This document shows, in pieces, positions 24,401-32,162 of a stretch of DNA of 48,951 nucleotides. This DNA comes from Ignavibacteriota bacterium (lineage in GTDB: Bacteria; Bacteroidota; Ignavibacteria; UBA10030; SZUA-254). How positions within the stretch are numbered: position 1 is the stretch's first letter; each line of letters opens with the position of its first letter. Where the stretch lies: NCBI GenBank assembly GCA_025358305.1, contig JANYJZ010000042.1, positions 1 through 48,951 on the forward strand, read 5' to 3'. Made by a program: the position numbers and the translations under genes. The notes beneath the pieces are model-generated. The model made no database searches, was not told the origin of the DNA, and saw only the letters and a list, made by a program, of their open reading frames with translations.

Positions 24401-24652
24401 ATGACGCCGCTGGAGGCCATCCGTGCGGCGACACTCGCCGGCGCGCAGTATATCGGCCTCGACGCTGACCTCGGCTCCCTGGAGCCGGGCAAGCTCGCGG
24501 ACCTCATCGTCCTGGAGAAGAGCCCGCTCGACAACATTCAGAACAGCGAGTCGATCCAGTACGTCATGAAGAACGGTCGCCTCTACGACGGGGCCACGAT
24601 GAACGAGATCGGCAATCACCCGAAACACCGGGGAACCTTTTACTGGGAATAG
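21419..24652 (+). CDS. Exported TolB-propeller amidohydrolase
   Basis: 1077 residues. A signal peptide (SLRGVLAALLFLLVHQSIIA) is followed by a long beta-propeller of PD40/TolB-type repeats (for example FSPDGKRISFTSDRDG) and, from about residue 680, a metal-dependent amidohydrolase domain. The metal-binding HxH lies in GIIDVHAHIG near residue 730, and FTVKSYNQP, HTGIEHS and the closing LEPGKLADLIVLEKSPL are typical. It is probably a periplasmic enzyme acting on peptides or cyclic amides; the true substrate is unknown. The ATG at 21419 has AAGGA upstream and follows a promoter. A long hairpin lies downstream. Confidence 0.88.
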   Translation: MARSLRGVLAALLFLLVHQSIIAFPALPDTAAAKKDGAKPADTKWDVTAKHGPTTDITLETSEGTWMSVDVSPNGKQLVFDMLGDIYTMPITGGTAVLLAGGPAYESQPRFSPDGKRISFTSDRDGTDNIWAMDADGKNPKQITKEKERQTNNAVWSHDGNYIVARKHYRNSRSLGAGEMWMYYIGGGDGLQLTKRRNWEQDAGEPSLSPDGRYLYYSEDVSPGGGFQYNKDPYGVIYVIQRLDMESGKKETFIRGEGGSVRPQVSPDGKTIAFVRRVRLKTVLYLYDVESGVETPIYDNLNRDAQETWAIFGVHPGFSWTPDGGSIVISAKGHFWKVNLKTKEAVQIPFHATVHQTITEAVRFPQVVAPDSFDVKMLRFVTVAPDQRSVIYSALGKLYRKELPHGNVRRVTSDAENFEVDPSFSRDGRWIVYATWNDKVKGGIWKVHPDGSGQTKVTKRIGHYVEPRFSNDGSKIVFRRTGGDGIRGDTYSKEQGIYWIPADGGKASLITDEGSNPLFATSGDRIYLSANEGEKSALISIGLSGQERRVHFTSDNAVEFMPSPDEQWIAIVERFNAYVGLFPKTGQAVSIGPSTSDYPLKRISRDAASYLNWSSDSKKVFWSLGPELFTRDFTNTFAFVKGAADSVQDKPDTVGIQIGFKALTDNPTGSIALTGATVITMKGDEVIQNATVLVERNRVKAVGPASDIKIPAGTTTIDVKGKFIMPGIIDVHAHIGTGSNDITPQTHWPYYTNLAFGVTTSHDPSSGTEMAFTNSELLKAGILTGPRLYTTGTILYGAEAPFKAVITSFDDAMSHLRRMKAVGAFTVKSYNQPRRDQRQQIIEAARALKMMVVPEGGSTFFWNMSMILDGHTGIEHSLPVSPLYADATTLLAKSHTGYTPTLIVGYGGLWGENYWFMKTKVWENKRLLTFTPRDVIDPRSRRRMMAEEDDFNYIENAKAAKGVLDAGGKVQLGAHGQLQGLGAHWELWMFVQGGMTPLEAIRAATLAGAQYIGLDADLGSLEPGKLADLIVLEKSPLDNIQNSESIQYVMKNGRLYDGATMNEIGNHPKHRGTFYWE

Positions 24653-24668
24653 ACCCGTGCGCGCTTAC

Positions 24669-24706
24669 GGCGCGGAAAGGGGGCGTTCGAGCCCCCTTTC
24701 CGCGCC
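24669..24706 (+). terminator. Long GC hairpin after the amidohydrolase gene
   Basis: A perfect 16-bp stem (GGCGCGGAAAGGGGGC with GCCCCCTTTCCGCGCC) with a 6-nt loop, 16 nt past the stop codon. There is no U tract, so it is not a classical intrinsic terminator; it may protect the 3' end or pause polymerase before the next gene. Confidence 0.45.
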
Positions 24707-24752
24707 CCGCCCGGATGGGGACCAATCACTTTCAATCCGAGGAGATCAGGCC

Positions 24753-25121
24753 ATGGTGCACCACATGAAGATGCTCTGCGTCGACGATAACGAGGAGCTC
24801 CGGAACAACCTGGCGCAGCAGTTCATCAACGAGGACTTCGACGTCGACACGGCGAACGACGGGATCATGGCGCTCGAGATGATCACCGCGAACCAATACG
24901 ACATCGTCCTTCTCGACCTGAAGATGCCGAGAATGGACGGGGTCACACTCTTGAAGGAACTGAAGAAGATCACGAAGTACCCCCACGTCATCATGCTCAC
25001 GGGCGTGGACGACGTTCAGACGGCGATCGAATGCGTGAAGCTCGGGGCGAAGGACTACATCCAGAAACCGTACGACCCCCAGGACCTCCTCCACATCGTG
25101 ATCAAGGTCCTCGGTTCCTGA
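24753..25121 (+). CDS. Single-domain response regulator
   Basis: 122 residues, a stand-alone receiver: acidic DDN at 11-13, phospho-acceptor Asp55 in DIVLLDLKMPRMDG, Thr in MLTGVDD and the conserved Lys in DYIQKPYDP. It has no output domain. The start at the ATG at 24753 is fixed by a strong GAGGAGA Shine-Dalgarno sequence 7 nt before it; an upstream in-frame extension would run through the 24669 hairpin. It lies between the amidohydrolase and the chromate transporter and may be read through from the former. Confidence 0.9.
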   Translation: MVHHMKMLCVDDNEELRNNLAQQFINEDFDVDTANDGIMALEMITANQYDIVLLDLKMPRMDGVTLLKELKKITKYPHVIMLTGVDDVQTAIECVKLGAKDYIQKPYDPQDLLHIVIKVLGS

Positions 25122-25135
25122 CACCCCTGTGTCAG
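25118..25135 (+). other. Short hairpin overlapping the regulator stop codon
   Basis: CTGACAC, a 4-nt loop, GTGTCAG: a perfect 7-bp stem that includes the TGA stop. There is no U tract, so its role in termination is doubtful. Confidence 0.3.
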
Positions 25136-25168
25136 GAGCGCACCGATCGAACACGCCGCGGACCGATA

Positions 25169-26305
25169 GTGAAAGAACTCGCCCTCCTCTTCCTGAGACT
25201 CGGCACCACCGCCTTCGGCGGGCCTGCGGCGCATATCGCCATGATGGAGGATGAGGTCGTCCGGCGGAGGAAGTGGCTGACCCACGAGGATTTTCTGGAC
25301 CTCGTCGGCGCGACGAACCTCATTCCCGGCCCGAACTCCACCGAGATGGCTCTCCACATCGGCTTCCTGCGCGCGGGCATCCGCGGTCTCGCGATCGCCG
25401 GGGTCTGCTTCATCTTCCCTGCCCTCCTCATCACGCTCGTACTCGCCCGGCTCTACGTCGTTTCGGGCGCCCTGCCGGCGGTCCAGCCGTTCATCGCCGG
25501 CGTCCGGCCCGCGGTCATCGCCATATTGCTCGCCTCCCTTGTCCGGCTCGGGAGGACCGCCGCAAAAAAGCCCGCCGCGCTCGCCGCCGGCATCCTCGCC
25601 GCAGCCCTCAACCTTTTGGGAACGGATGAGATCATGCTGCTTGCGGGAGCATGCGCGCTCGGGTTTCTGTGGAGCAACCGGGATCGGTTCCGGCCGGCGA
25701 TCAGTGCCTGCATCCTCCTGTTGCAGCCGCTCATTGCAGCCGGCACCACCACGGTAACGACCCCCGCCCTCCAGGCCGCCTCGCTTTCAGGCCTCGGCCT
25801 CTTCTTTCTCAAAGTGGGGACCGTTCTCTACGGGAGCGGTTACGTCTTGATCGCGTTCCTCCAGAGCGGGCTCGTGGACGGCCGCCACTGGCTCTCACAA
25901 ACGCAGCTCTTCGACGCCGTCGCCGCCGGCCAGATCACGCCCGGCCCCGTGCTTTCCACCGCCACGTTCATCGGTTACGTCGTCGCTGGCCTTCCCGGCG
26001 CCGCCGTTGCGACGCTCGGGATCTTTCTCCCGTCGTTCCTCTTCGTGCTTGCGAGCGCCCCGTTCATCCCGAAGATCCGCTCATGGCCCGCGCTCGGGGG
26101 TGCACTCGACTGGGTGAACGGAGCATCACTCGGGCTCATGCTCGCGGTCGGCGTCAAGTTGGCCGCGACTGCGCTTATCGGGCCGGGCGCCTGGATCGTG
26201 TTTGCGGCGGCGGCCGTGGTACTCGTTGCGTGGAACATCAATCCCGGATGGATCGTCCTCGCGTCCGCATGCGCGATGTGGCTCTTGACGCTTTTGGGTC
26301 GTTAA
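25169..26305 (+). CDS. chrA: Chromate transporter (ChrA family, two-domain)
   Basis: 378 residues of the long-chain CHR family, made of two homologous halves of about six helices. The N-terminal half has FGGPAAHIAMMEDEVV and the GATNLIPGPNSTEMAL motif; the C-terminal half repeats it as GSGYVLIAFLQ ... AAGQITPGPVLSTATFIGYV. Such proteins export chromate from the cytoplasm, but homologues of other function exist. The start is chosen as GTG at 25169, which gives the usual short N-terminus (KELALLFLRLGTTAFGGP); the longer frame overlaps the preceding regulator. It ends 17 nt before a cytochrome gene. Confidence 0.85.
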   Translation: MKELALLFLRLGTTAFGGPAAHIAMMEDEVVRRRKWLTHEDFLDLVGATNLIPGPNSTEMALHIGFLRAGIRGLAIAGVCFIFPALLITLVLARLYVVSGALPAVQPFIAGVRPAVIAILLASLVRLGRTAAKKPAALAAGILAAALNLLGTDEIMLLAGACALGFLWSNRDRFRPAISACILLLQPLIAAGTTTVTTPALQAASLSGLGLFFLKVGTVLYGSGYVLIAFLQSGLVDGRHWLSQTQLFDAVAAGQITPGPVLSTATFIGYVVAGLPGAAVATLGIFLPSFLFVLASAPFIPKIRSWPALGGALDWVNGASLGLMLAVGVKLAATALIGPGAWIVFAAAAVVLVAWNINPGWIVLASACAMWLLTLLGR

Positions 26306-26322
26306 TCAAAAAAGGTATAGGT

Positions 26323-26883
26323 ATGAACAAAAACTTCGCTCTCATGGTACTCTTCGGAGCGCTGCTCCTCGCCCTGGGGTTCCTCGCGGCAAAGACCGCC
26401 TCGAACTCGGCGGACGCCGAGAGACAATCACGCGTTCTCGCCAATGTGAGCGACTCGCTCGCCTTCACCCGGCGCACGGTCGACTCACTCCGGGCCCAAA
26501 CACCGGGCCTGGGAGAATACATGTCGTCGATCCAGCTCCATGTCGCGAAACTCTGGTTCGCGGGCCAAGCGTCCAACTGGGCTCTCGCTCGGTACGAACT
26601 CGATGAACTTGCCGAGAACATGGAAGGGGCGGAAGCGCTTCACGCGAAGCGGGACTCCGTCGACATCTCGTCGGTCCTCGCGTCCGTGCGGCAGACCCAA
26701 CTGCCACTTCTCAAGACGTCGATCAACGGCCGCAACGCCCGCGGATTTGCCGATGCGTACGGCCAGACGCTCGCCGCCTGCAACGGATGCCACCGGCCGG
26801 CGGGATATCCGTTCATCCATATCATTACGCCGACAAGGGAGCCCGTGACGAACCAGGAGTGGAAAAGTTCCGAGACGCACTAG
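26323..26883 (+). CDS. Exported monohaem cytochrome c-like protein
   Basis: 186 residues. A signal anchor (FALMVLFGALLLALGFLAAK) is followed by a helical domain and a single CxxCH haem-attachment site near the C-terminus (LAACNGCHRPAGYPFIHI, about residue 146). A late CxxCH in a helix-rich domain is like cytochrome c' proteins or small c-type sensors. It directly follows the chromate transporter (17 nt) and was likely co-transcribed, which hints at an electron-transfer or redox-sensing role. The AAAAGGTATAGGT leader provides a ribosome-binding site for the ATG at 26323. Confidence 0.75.
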   Translation: MNKNFALMVLFGALLLALGFLAAKTASNSADAERQSRVLANVSDSLAFTRRTVDSLRAQTPGLGEYMSSIQLHVAKLWFAGQASNWALARYELDELAENMEGAEALHAKRDSVDISSVLASVRQTQLPLLKTSINGRNARGFADAYGQTLAACNGCHRPAGYPFIHIITPTREPVTNQEWKSSETH

Positions 26884-26912
26884 GGGGGGGGTGAAACTGC
26901 CGCGGGGGGGGG
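26883..26912. repeat. Two nine-G tracts between convergent genes
   Basis: G9 at 26883-26891 and G9 at 26904-26912, 12 nt apart, squeezed between the stop codons of the cytochrome gene and the small exported protein. Such tracts change length easily and could form a G-quadruplex. They can also be a sequencing or assembly weak point. Confidence 0.7.
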
Positions 26913-26913
26913 A

Positions 26914-27168
26914 TCAGCGGTGGACGGCGGGCTGCGGGATCGTTACGAGGCTGTCGAGATTACCGAGGTTCTCCCGTTCATGATCATAGAGCCCCTTCTC
27001 CTGCTCCACGGTATGAGGGATGGCGGCGGCGCGCGCCGAATCTTGCCGAAGGCTGTCAAGGCGCGCAGATTCGATCCGCCGGGATTTGGGACTCTGGCAT
27101 TGAAAAGCGAGGAAAGCGACGAGGAGGAACGGAAGCAGGTGCCGGAGGCGCGACGGCCGTTCCATCAT
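26914..27168 (-). CDS. Small exported protein
   Basis: 84 residues: a basic start, a hydrophobic segment (HLLPFLLVAFLAFQC) that ends at a cysteine and then a charged tail with Arg/Asp/Ser-rich repeats (ESARLDSLRQDSARAA). The residues before the Cys (A-F-Q) are a poor lipobox, so a lipoprotein is only possible. It lies 7 nt behind the DUF3098 gene at the end of the long aspS-prfB-lol operon. No family recognised. Confidence 0.55.
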   Translation of the reverse strand: MMERPSRLRHLLPFLLVAFLAFQCQSPKSRRIESARLDSLRQDSARAAAIPHTVEQEKGLYDHERENLGNLDSLVTIPQPAVHR

Positions 27169-27175
27169 GGGTGGA

Positions 27176-27448
27176 TCAGGCGCCCGGCGAGGCGGAAGGG
27201 GAGGTCTGGTCCTTCTTCTTTCGGTACATGATCCCCACCGGAATCACCACGCAGTATCCGATCACCAGGAGGATCGGCGCGAGCGTCAGGGGCACGAAAC
27301 CCTCCACCTTGTCGCCCGACAGGGCGATGTAGCCGACGATGATCAGGAGCAGCCCGACACCGAGGATGATGTAGTTCTCGCGATCGAACGGGAACGATCC
27401 GTCGAATTTCGGCTTCTTGAAGCTTTTATCTCGAACGACCTTTGCCAT
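27176..27448 (-). CDS. DUF3098 family membrane protein
   Basis: 90 residues with the DUF3098 signature seen across Bacteroidota: FPFDRENYIILGVGLLLIIV, a first helix, a GFVPLTLAPILLVIGYCVV second helix, and a basic end (MYRKKKDQ). Two membrane helices, function unknown. In related genomes it is found beside cell-division or lipoprotein-export genes, consistent with its place 66 nt after lolD here; I state that link from memory. Confidence 0.85.
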   Translation of the reverse strand: MAKVVRDKSFKKPKFDGSFPFDRENYIILGVGLLLIIVGYIALSGDKVEGFVPLTLAPILLVIGYCVVIPVGIMYRKKKDQTSPSASPGA

Positions 27449-27514
27449 GACTCTTCTTTCCGATGTTATGTTCTACGGTAAGTTAATGAAAAACCTCAGA
27501 AAAACAAGCCTGCC

Positions 27515-28213
27515 TCACGCCGTTTCCAGAAGCTTGCCGTCCTGCATCCGGAACCTGCGGTCCGAGTGTCGGGCGAACTCCTCGTTGTGCGTGACGATTA
27601 TGAAGGTTTGACCTTCGGTCCGGTTGAGTTCACCAAAGAGCTCCTGGAGCTGCGCGCTCGACGCTGAATCGAGATTCCCCGTCGGCTCGTCGGCGAGAAT
27701 GACCCGAGGGGCGTTCGCGAGCGCCCGGGCCACGGCAACGCGCTGCTGCTCGCCGCCGGAGAGTTCCGACGGCAGATGATGGAGCCTGTCGGAGAGTCCT
27801 ACCTTCCGGAGAAGCTCCTCCGCCCGAGTGCGGATCGTAACGCCCGACCTGCCCTGGATCATCTGCGGAATGAGGACGTTCTCCAGCGCGGTGAACTCCG
27901 GCAGGAGGTGATGGAACTGGAACACGAACCCGACGTGCGCCCCCCGCAACAGGGCAAGTGCGTCGTCATCAAGCCGGGAAAGGTCCTGTCCCCCCCAGAA
28001 GACCGAGCCGGACGACGCCCGGTCGAGGCCCCCGAGGATATGGAGGAGCGTGCTCTTGCCGGAACCCGACGCCCCGACGATCGTCACCACCTCGCCGGCG
28101 GCGACCGCCAGGTCGATCCCCCGGAGGATCTCGAGCGTGCGGCTTGTCGTTCGGTCGAGAAGGAACGACCGCTCGATCCCGGTGCATCGGATGACGATCT
28201 GTGATTCGGTCAT
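27515..28213 (-). CDS. lolD: Lipoprotein-release ABC transporter ATPase (LolD-type)
   Basis: 232 residues of the LolD/MacB ATPase branch. Walker A GASGSGKST, Q-loop FVFQFHHLLPEFTALENV, signature LSGGEQQR, Walker B VILADEPTGNLD and the H-loop ITHNEEFAR are all present. It powers the two FtsX-type membrane proteins encoded just upstream, starting 1 nt after the second. Together these would extract lipoproteins from the inner membrane for delivery to the outer membrane. Confidence 0.9.
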   Translation of the reverse strand: MTESQIVIRCTGIERSFLLDRTTSRTLEILRGIDLAVAAGEVVTIVGASGSGKSTLLHILGGLDRASSGSVFWGGQDLSRLDDDALALLRGAHVGFVFQFHHLLPEFTALENVLIPQMIQGRSGVTIRTRAEELLRKVGLSDRLHHLPSELSGGEQQRVAVARALANAPRVILADEPTGNLDSASSAQLQELFGELNRTEGQTFIIVTHNEEFARHSDRRFRMQDGKLLETA

Positions 28214-28214
28214 G

Positions 28215-29447
28215 TCACTCCCAGCGTAATGAGTCAGAGGGCAGGGTCGCCGCCGCCCTGCGGGCGGGATAGTACGCGGCGAGGAACGAAAGGCCGAGGG
28301 ACGACGCAGCGATCGCGAGAAAGTCCGCCAGGTGGATCTCCACCGGAATGGCCGGGATGATATACACGGTCGTATCGAGCGGGAAGATGCTGAACTCGAC
28401 CTGGAGGAAGAGGACGAAAAGCCCGATCGCGATCCCGAGGAGCGTCCCGATGATGCCGATGAGCATCCCCTCGAACATGAAGAGCCGCGTGATCCGCCGC
28501 GGCGTCATGCCCATCGCCTTGAGGACGCCGATGTCCCTCCGCTTTTCGATGACGCCCATCGTCAAGGAGCCGAGCATGTTGAAGGTCGCGACGACGATGA
28601 TGAGCGAGAGAAGGATGTACGCCGACCAGCGCTCGATCTGCATGACGGAGTAGAGCGTCCGGTGGAGGTCGTACCAGGTCGAGACGGTGTAACCCGCCGG
28701 TAACCGCTGAAGAATGAGCTCCTTCATCGCGTCGGCGCCCCGGACGTCCGCGAGCCGCAGTTCGATGCCGTTGTACGAACCCGAGGCATGGAACAGCTCC
28801 TGCGCCGACGCCACCGAAACGTAGGCGTACCCGGCGTCGTACTCCCGGTTGTTCGATTCAAAGATCCCGACGACGCGGAACCGAGTCGCTTCGGGCGCTC
28901 CCATCCCGGCGGCGGCGGCGCGGAAACCGTAGGGGCTGATGATCGAGATCTCCTCCCCTTCGACCGCGCTTAAACGGTCCGCAAGCGTCAGTCCGATGAC
29001 GATCCCGGGGAGTTCGCCCGTATCGGCGAGCGCGAGCGATCCCAGGACCATCCTCGACGAGATGCCGGAGACCGACGCGGCCCGGACAGGGTCGATCCCC
29101 CTCAGGACGACGACCCGGTTGAAGGACCCGGCAATGAGCATCGCCTTCCCAGACACGAACGGCGAATACCCCGTTATCCCCGGGAGGGAGTCGAGCACCC
29201 GGCTCACCAAGGCGATCTCCCCGGGCGTCACGTTCCCCTTCTTTTCGATGCGGACGTGGGGGTCGAACCCCACGAGGACTCCGGTCACGACGCCGTTGAA
29301 CCCGTTGAAAACGGAGAGGGCCACCACGAGCGCCGCGACGCCGATGGTGATCCCGGCGATCGAGATGAGGCCGATGACATTGATGAACCGGAGCTTCCGC
29401 TTCGACACCAGGAGCCGCTTCGCGATGAACGATTCAGCACTCGTCAT
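28215..29447 (-). CDS. Lipoprotein-release permease (LolC/LolE family)
   Basis: 410 residues. An N-terminal membrane helix (about 22-47), a large periplasmic MacB-like core, and three C-terminal helices with the FtsX pattern (KAMGMTPRRITRLFMFEGML). The opening IAKRLLVSKRKLRFINVIGL is typical of LolC/LolE. It lies 3 nt after the preceding permease and 1 nt before lolD. Which of the two is LolC and which is LolE cannot be settled by eye. Confidence 0.88.
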   Translation of the reverse strand: MTSAESFIAKRLLVSKRKLRFINVIGLISIAGITIGVAALVVALSVFNGFNGVVTGVLVGFDPHVRIEKKGNVTPGEIALVSRVLDSLPGITGYSPFVSGKAMLIAGSFNRVVVLRGIDPVRAASVSGISSRMVLGSLALADTGELPGIVIGLTLADRLSAVEGEEISIISPYGFRAAAAGMGAPEATRFRVVGIFESNNREYDAGYAYVSVASAQELFHASGSYNGIELRLADVRGADAMKELILQRLPAGYTVSTWYDLHRTLYSVMQIERWSAYILLSLIIVVATFNMLGSLTMGVIEKRRDIGVLKAMGMTPRRITRLFMFEGMLIGIIGTLLGIAIGLFVLFLQVEFSIFPLDTTVYIIPAIPVEIHLADFLAIAASSLGLSFLAAYYPARRAAATLPSDSLRWE

Positions 29448-29450
29448 GGC

Positions 29451-30665
29451 TCACCCGAACCGTAGTGCGTTGACGGGATCCATCTTGGCCGCCGCCCGGG
29501 ACGGCAGGAGCGTCGTCACCAGGCAGAGGACGAACGCAATGGCGGAGACGAGGAGATAGCGCACCGGGTCCAGGACGACGGGGACCGTGCTCATGTAGTA
29601 GATGTCGGCGGGGAGCGAAAAGATCTTGAACTCGATCTGGATCCAGGAAAGGGTCAGGGCGATGATGTTTCCGAGGACGATGCCGATGAGCGCGATGGCG
29701 AGGCCCTGGAGAAGGAAGATGCGCCGGATGAGCGACGGCCCGGCCCCGAGGGAGGTGAGGATCCCGATGGCCTTCGTTTTTTCAAGGACGAACATGAGGA
29801 GCGTACCGATGATGTTCACCGTTGCCACAATGATGATGAGGCTCAACAGGAGCGGCGAGAGCTGCTTCTGGAGGTCGACCCAGGAGAAGAGATTCCGGTA
29901 GAGTTGGAAGACCGACCGGGCGTAGTGGGGGTACCCCAGGGCCTCCTCGACGGCATGGGAGGTCGCCTCCACGGTCGAGAGGTCCGTCACAAGGATGTCA
30001 TAGCCGGTGACCGCGTCCCCGGTCTGAAAGAGGTCTTGGGCGAAGGCAAGGTTCGTGTAGGCGTAGACGTCGTCGTACTCCGACATGCCCGACTCATAGA
30101 GGCCGATGATCTCGAACTGCTTCGCGCGTGGCTGCGACGTCTGCGCCCCGCGCGGGAGGCCGTAGACGACGACCCTGTCCCCCACATTCACGTTGAGGCG
30201 GTCGGCGAGCTTTTTGCCGAGGACGACCACTGGAGCAGCAGGCGTTTTCTCATTCAGAAACGTCCCCGCCACGACGTAGCGCGCGGGGGTGAGCGCAAGC
30301 GTTCCCGGGTCGATGCCTTTGAGAAAGATCCCGTCCACGCCGTCGCGGGACTGGACCATCCCTTCGCGCGACACGAACGGTACGATGGCGCGGATGCCCG
30401 GGACGTCCCGGCGTATGCGGCCGGCGGCTTCGATCGGATGGTAGAGGAGCGCGTTCTGGTATCCCTGGACCTGGATGTGGGAGGAGAAATCGATGACCTT
30501 TTCCTTGATCTCGCGCTCGAACCCGTCGAGGATGGAGACCGTGAGGATGAGGGCTGCGGTTCCCATCGCAACGCCGACGACGGCGATCGTCGTGATGAAG
30601 GAAAGGAATCGCGTTCGCCGCTGGGAGCGGAAGTAGCGTTGTGCGATGAACCAGGCTATCGGCAT
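29451..30665 (-). CDS. Lipoprotein-release permease (LolC/LolE family), second copy
   Basis: 404 residues with the same build: IAQRYFRSQRRTRFLSFITT at the start, the first membrane helix, a periplasmic core (about 50-270) and the C-terminal FtsX domain (LTSLGAGPSLIRRIFLLQGL). It diverges clearly from its neighbour, so it is the other half of a LolC-LolE heterodimer, not a recent copy. It follows prfB by 30 nt. Confidence 0.88.
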   Translation of the reverse strand: MPIAWFIAQRYFRSQRRTRFLSFITTIAVVGVAMGTAALILTVSILDGFEREIKEKVIDFSSHIQVQGYQNALLYHPIEAAGRIRRDVPGIRAIVPFVSREGMVQSRDGVDGIFLKGIDPGTLALTPARYVVAGTFLNEKTPAAPVVVLGKKLADRLNVNVGDRVVVYGLPRGAQTSQPRAKQFEIIGLYESGMSEYDDVYAYTNLAFAQDLFQTGDAVTGYDILVTDLSTVEATSHAVEEALGYPHYARSVFQLYRNLFSWVDLQKQLSPLLLSLIIIVATVNIIGTLLMFVLEKTKAIGILTSLGAGPSLIRRIFLLQGLAIALIGIVLGNIIALTLSWIQIEFKIFSLPADIYYMSTVPVVLDPVRYLLVSAIAFVLCLVTTLLPSRAAAKMDPVNALRFG

Positions 30666-30695
30666 GATCGGTCTCGCAATGTCACGGCCATGGCG

Positions 30696-31806
30696 TCAGG
30701 AATTCGGCTTCGCGCCGAACTCCAGGAGGAATGCTTTGATGAAGGCGTCGATGTCGCCGTCCATGACCCCCTGGGTGTCGCTCGTCTCGACGTCCGTCCG
30801 GTGGTCCTTCACCATGTTGTAGGGATGGAAGACGTAGGAGCGGATCTGGCTTCCCCATTCGATCTTCTTCTTCACGCTGTTCACGGCGTCGCGCTTCGCC
30901 TCCTCCTCCTCTTTCCGGATCTGGTAGAGCCGCGACTTCAGCATCTTGAGGGCCCGTTCCTTGTTCTGGAACTGCGACCGCTCCTGCTGGCATGCGACGA
31001 TGACGCCGCTCGGCATGTGGGTGATACGGACGGCAGTCTCGACCTTGTTGACGTTCTGGCCTCCCTTGCCGCCGGAGCGGTACGTGTCGATCTTCAGGTC
31101 GACGGGATTAATCTCGATCGCGACGTCGTCCTCGACCTCGGGATAGATGAACACCGATGCGAACGACGTATGGCGCCTGGCGTTGGCGTCGAACGGGGAG
31201 ATCCGCACCAGGCGGTGGACGCCGTTCTCCGCCTTCAGGTACCCGTACGCGTATGGACCCTGGACCTCGATCGCGACGCTCTTGATGCCCGCGCCATCGC
31301 CGGCCTGCTCGTCCATGAGGAACGTCTTGAACCCCTTCTTCTCGCACCACCGGGCGTACATCCGGAAGAGCATCTCCGCCCAATCCTGGGACTCGGTGCC
31401 GCCGGCGCCCGAGTGGATGGTGAGGATGCAGTTCTTCTCGTCGTCCTCCCCGCTGAGCATGTTCCGAAACTCGAGGTCCTTCAGACCCTGCTCGACCGCC
31501 CGGATCTCCGATTCGATCTCGGGGCCGAAGGACGCATCGGCGGATTCGGCTGCGAGAGCGCGCAGGCCTTCCGCATCCTGGAGCTTGCGCTGGACGGTGT
31601 TCCACCCGTCGACCCAGAGCTTGCGGCTGCTGATCTGCTGCATGATCTTCTGGGCGGCGACGTTGTCGTTCCAGAAATCCGGCGCGTGGGTCCGCGCCTC
31701 CAAGTCGGCTATCTCTTTTTCCTTGGTACCGAGGTCAAAGATACCCCCGGAGGACGTTCAGCGATCCTTCGAGGTCGTGCAGTCGGTCTTTCAGATCTTC
31801 AAACAT
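30696..31806 (-). CDS. prfB: Peptide chain release factor 2, with programmed +1 frameshift
   Basis: The product reads stop codons UGA and UAA. Translation begins at the ATG at 31806 and gives 23 residues ([20 protein letters not shown] and GYL) to an in-frame TGA at 31737-31735. The second frame continues from GAC at 31736 and ends at 30696, giving 369 residues, the family length. The main frame holds the stop-recognising SPF ([12 protein letters not shown]) and the catalytic GGQ ([11 protein letters not shown]). The shift site is described separately. The start overlaps the end of the AtuA C-domain gene by 8 nt, so it is in the aspS operon. Confidence 0.95.
31734..31750 (-). promoter_or_regulatory. 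prfB autoregulatory frameshift site
   Basis: Minus-strand sequence GGGGGTATCTTTGAC: an internal Shine-Dalgarno-like G run, a slippery CTT codon, then the UGA stop with C. It agrees with the classical prfB site (AGGGGGTATCTTTGAC) except that the base before the G run is C, not A. Low release factor 2 favours the +1 slip and thus more synthesis of the factor. Confidence 0.93.
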
Positions 31807-32146
31807 AGGCCCTTGCTGAGAGAGAGAGTGGCTCTGCGACGTCGATCTCCATCCGGAGCATCGCGCTGCTCAAGGTCTTTCCCTGAGCGTCGTTCATGAG
31901 GGAGACGGTCCCGCCGCCCCCGAGGGAGTGGTGGAGAAGAAAATTGAGCGCCAGGAGGTTCGGCAGTTCGAACCGGTCCACCGGCCCGAGGCAGACGCCC
32001 GCAAAGTGCTTCTTCACCGCTTCCGCGGTGACATATTTCTTGATGACGGGATAATACTCCGGCTTCCGTGCGATGAGGCCGACGTTGCCGGTGTCGCCTT
32101 TGTCGCCCGACCGGGCGTGGCAGATCTGGAGGAGTTGTACGCGCAT
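31799..32146 (-). CDS. AtuA C-terminal-domain protein (ferredoxin-like fold)
   Basis: 115 residues matching the small domain that closes DUF1446/AtuA proteins: the opening ICHARSGDKGDTGNVGLIAR is distinctive, followed by FELPNLLALNFLLHHSLGGG. In many organisms this domain is fused to the large AtuA domain; here it is a separate gene 16 nt downstream of it. AtuA-type proteins take part in acyclic terpene or branched acyl degradation, but the exact reaction is not established. Its end overlaps the prfB start by 8 nt. Confidence 0.85.
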   Translation of the reverse strand: MRVQLLQICHARSGDKGDTGNVGLIARKPEYYPVIKKYVTAEAVKKHFAGVCLGPVDRFELPNLLALNFLLHHSLGGGGTVSLMNDAQGKTLSSAMLRMEIDVAEPLSLSARAYV

Positions 32147-32162
32147 AGCTGGATCTCTTCCG

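Noticed and set aside
21737-24628. 963-residue open frame on the minus strand opposite the amidohydrolase
   Set aside because: It mirrors a well-supported propeller/amidohydrolase gene, is rich in Arg, Asp, Val and Gly as antisense frames of GC-rich genes are, and shows no domain.
31703-31806. Starting prfB at 31703
   Set aside because: It would remove the conserved N-terminus; the 23-codon frame and slippery site upstream clearly belong to the gene.
29904-31808. 634-residue plus-strand frame opposite prfB and a lol gene
   Set aside because: Runs across two real genes on the other strand and has no recognisable domain.
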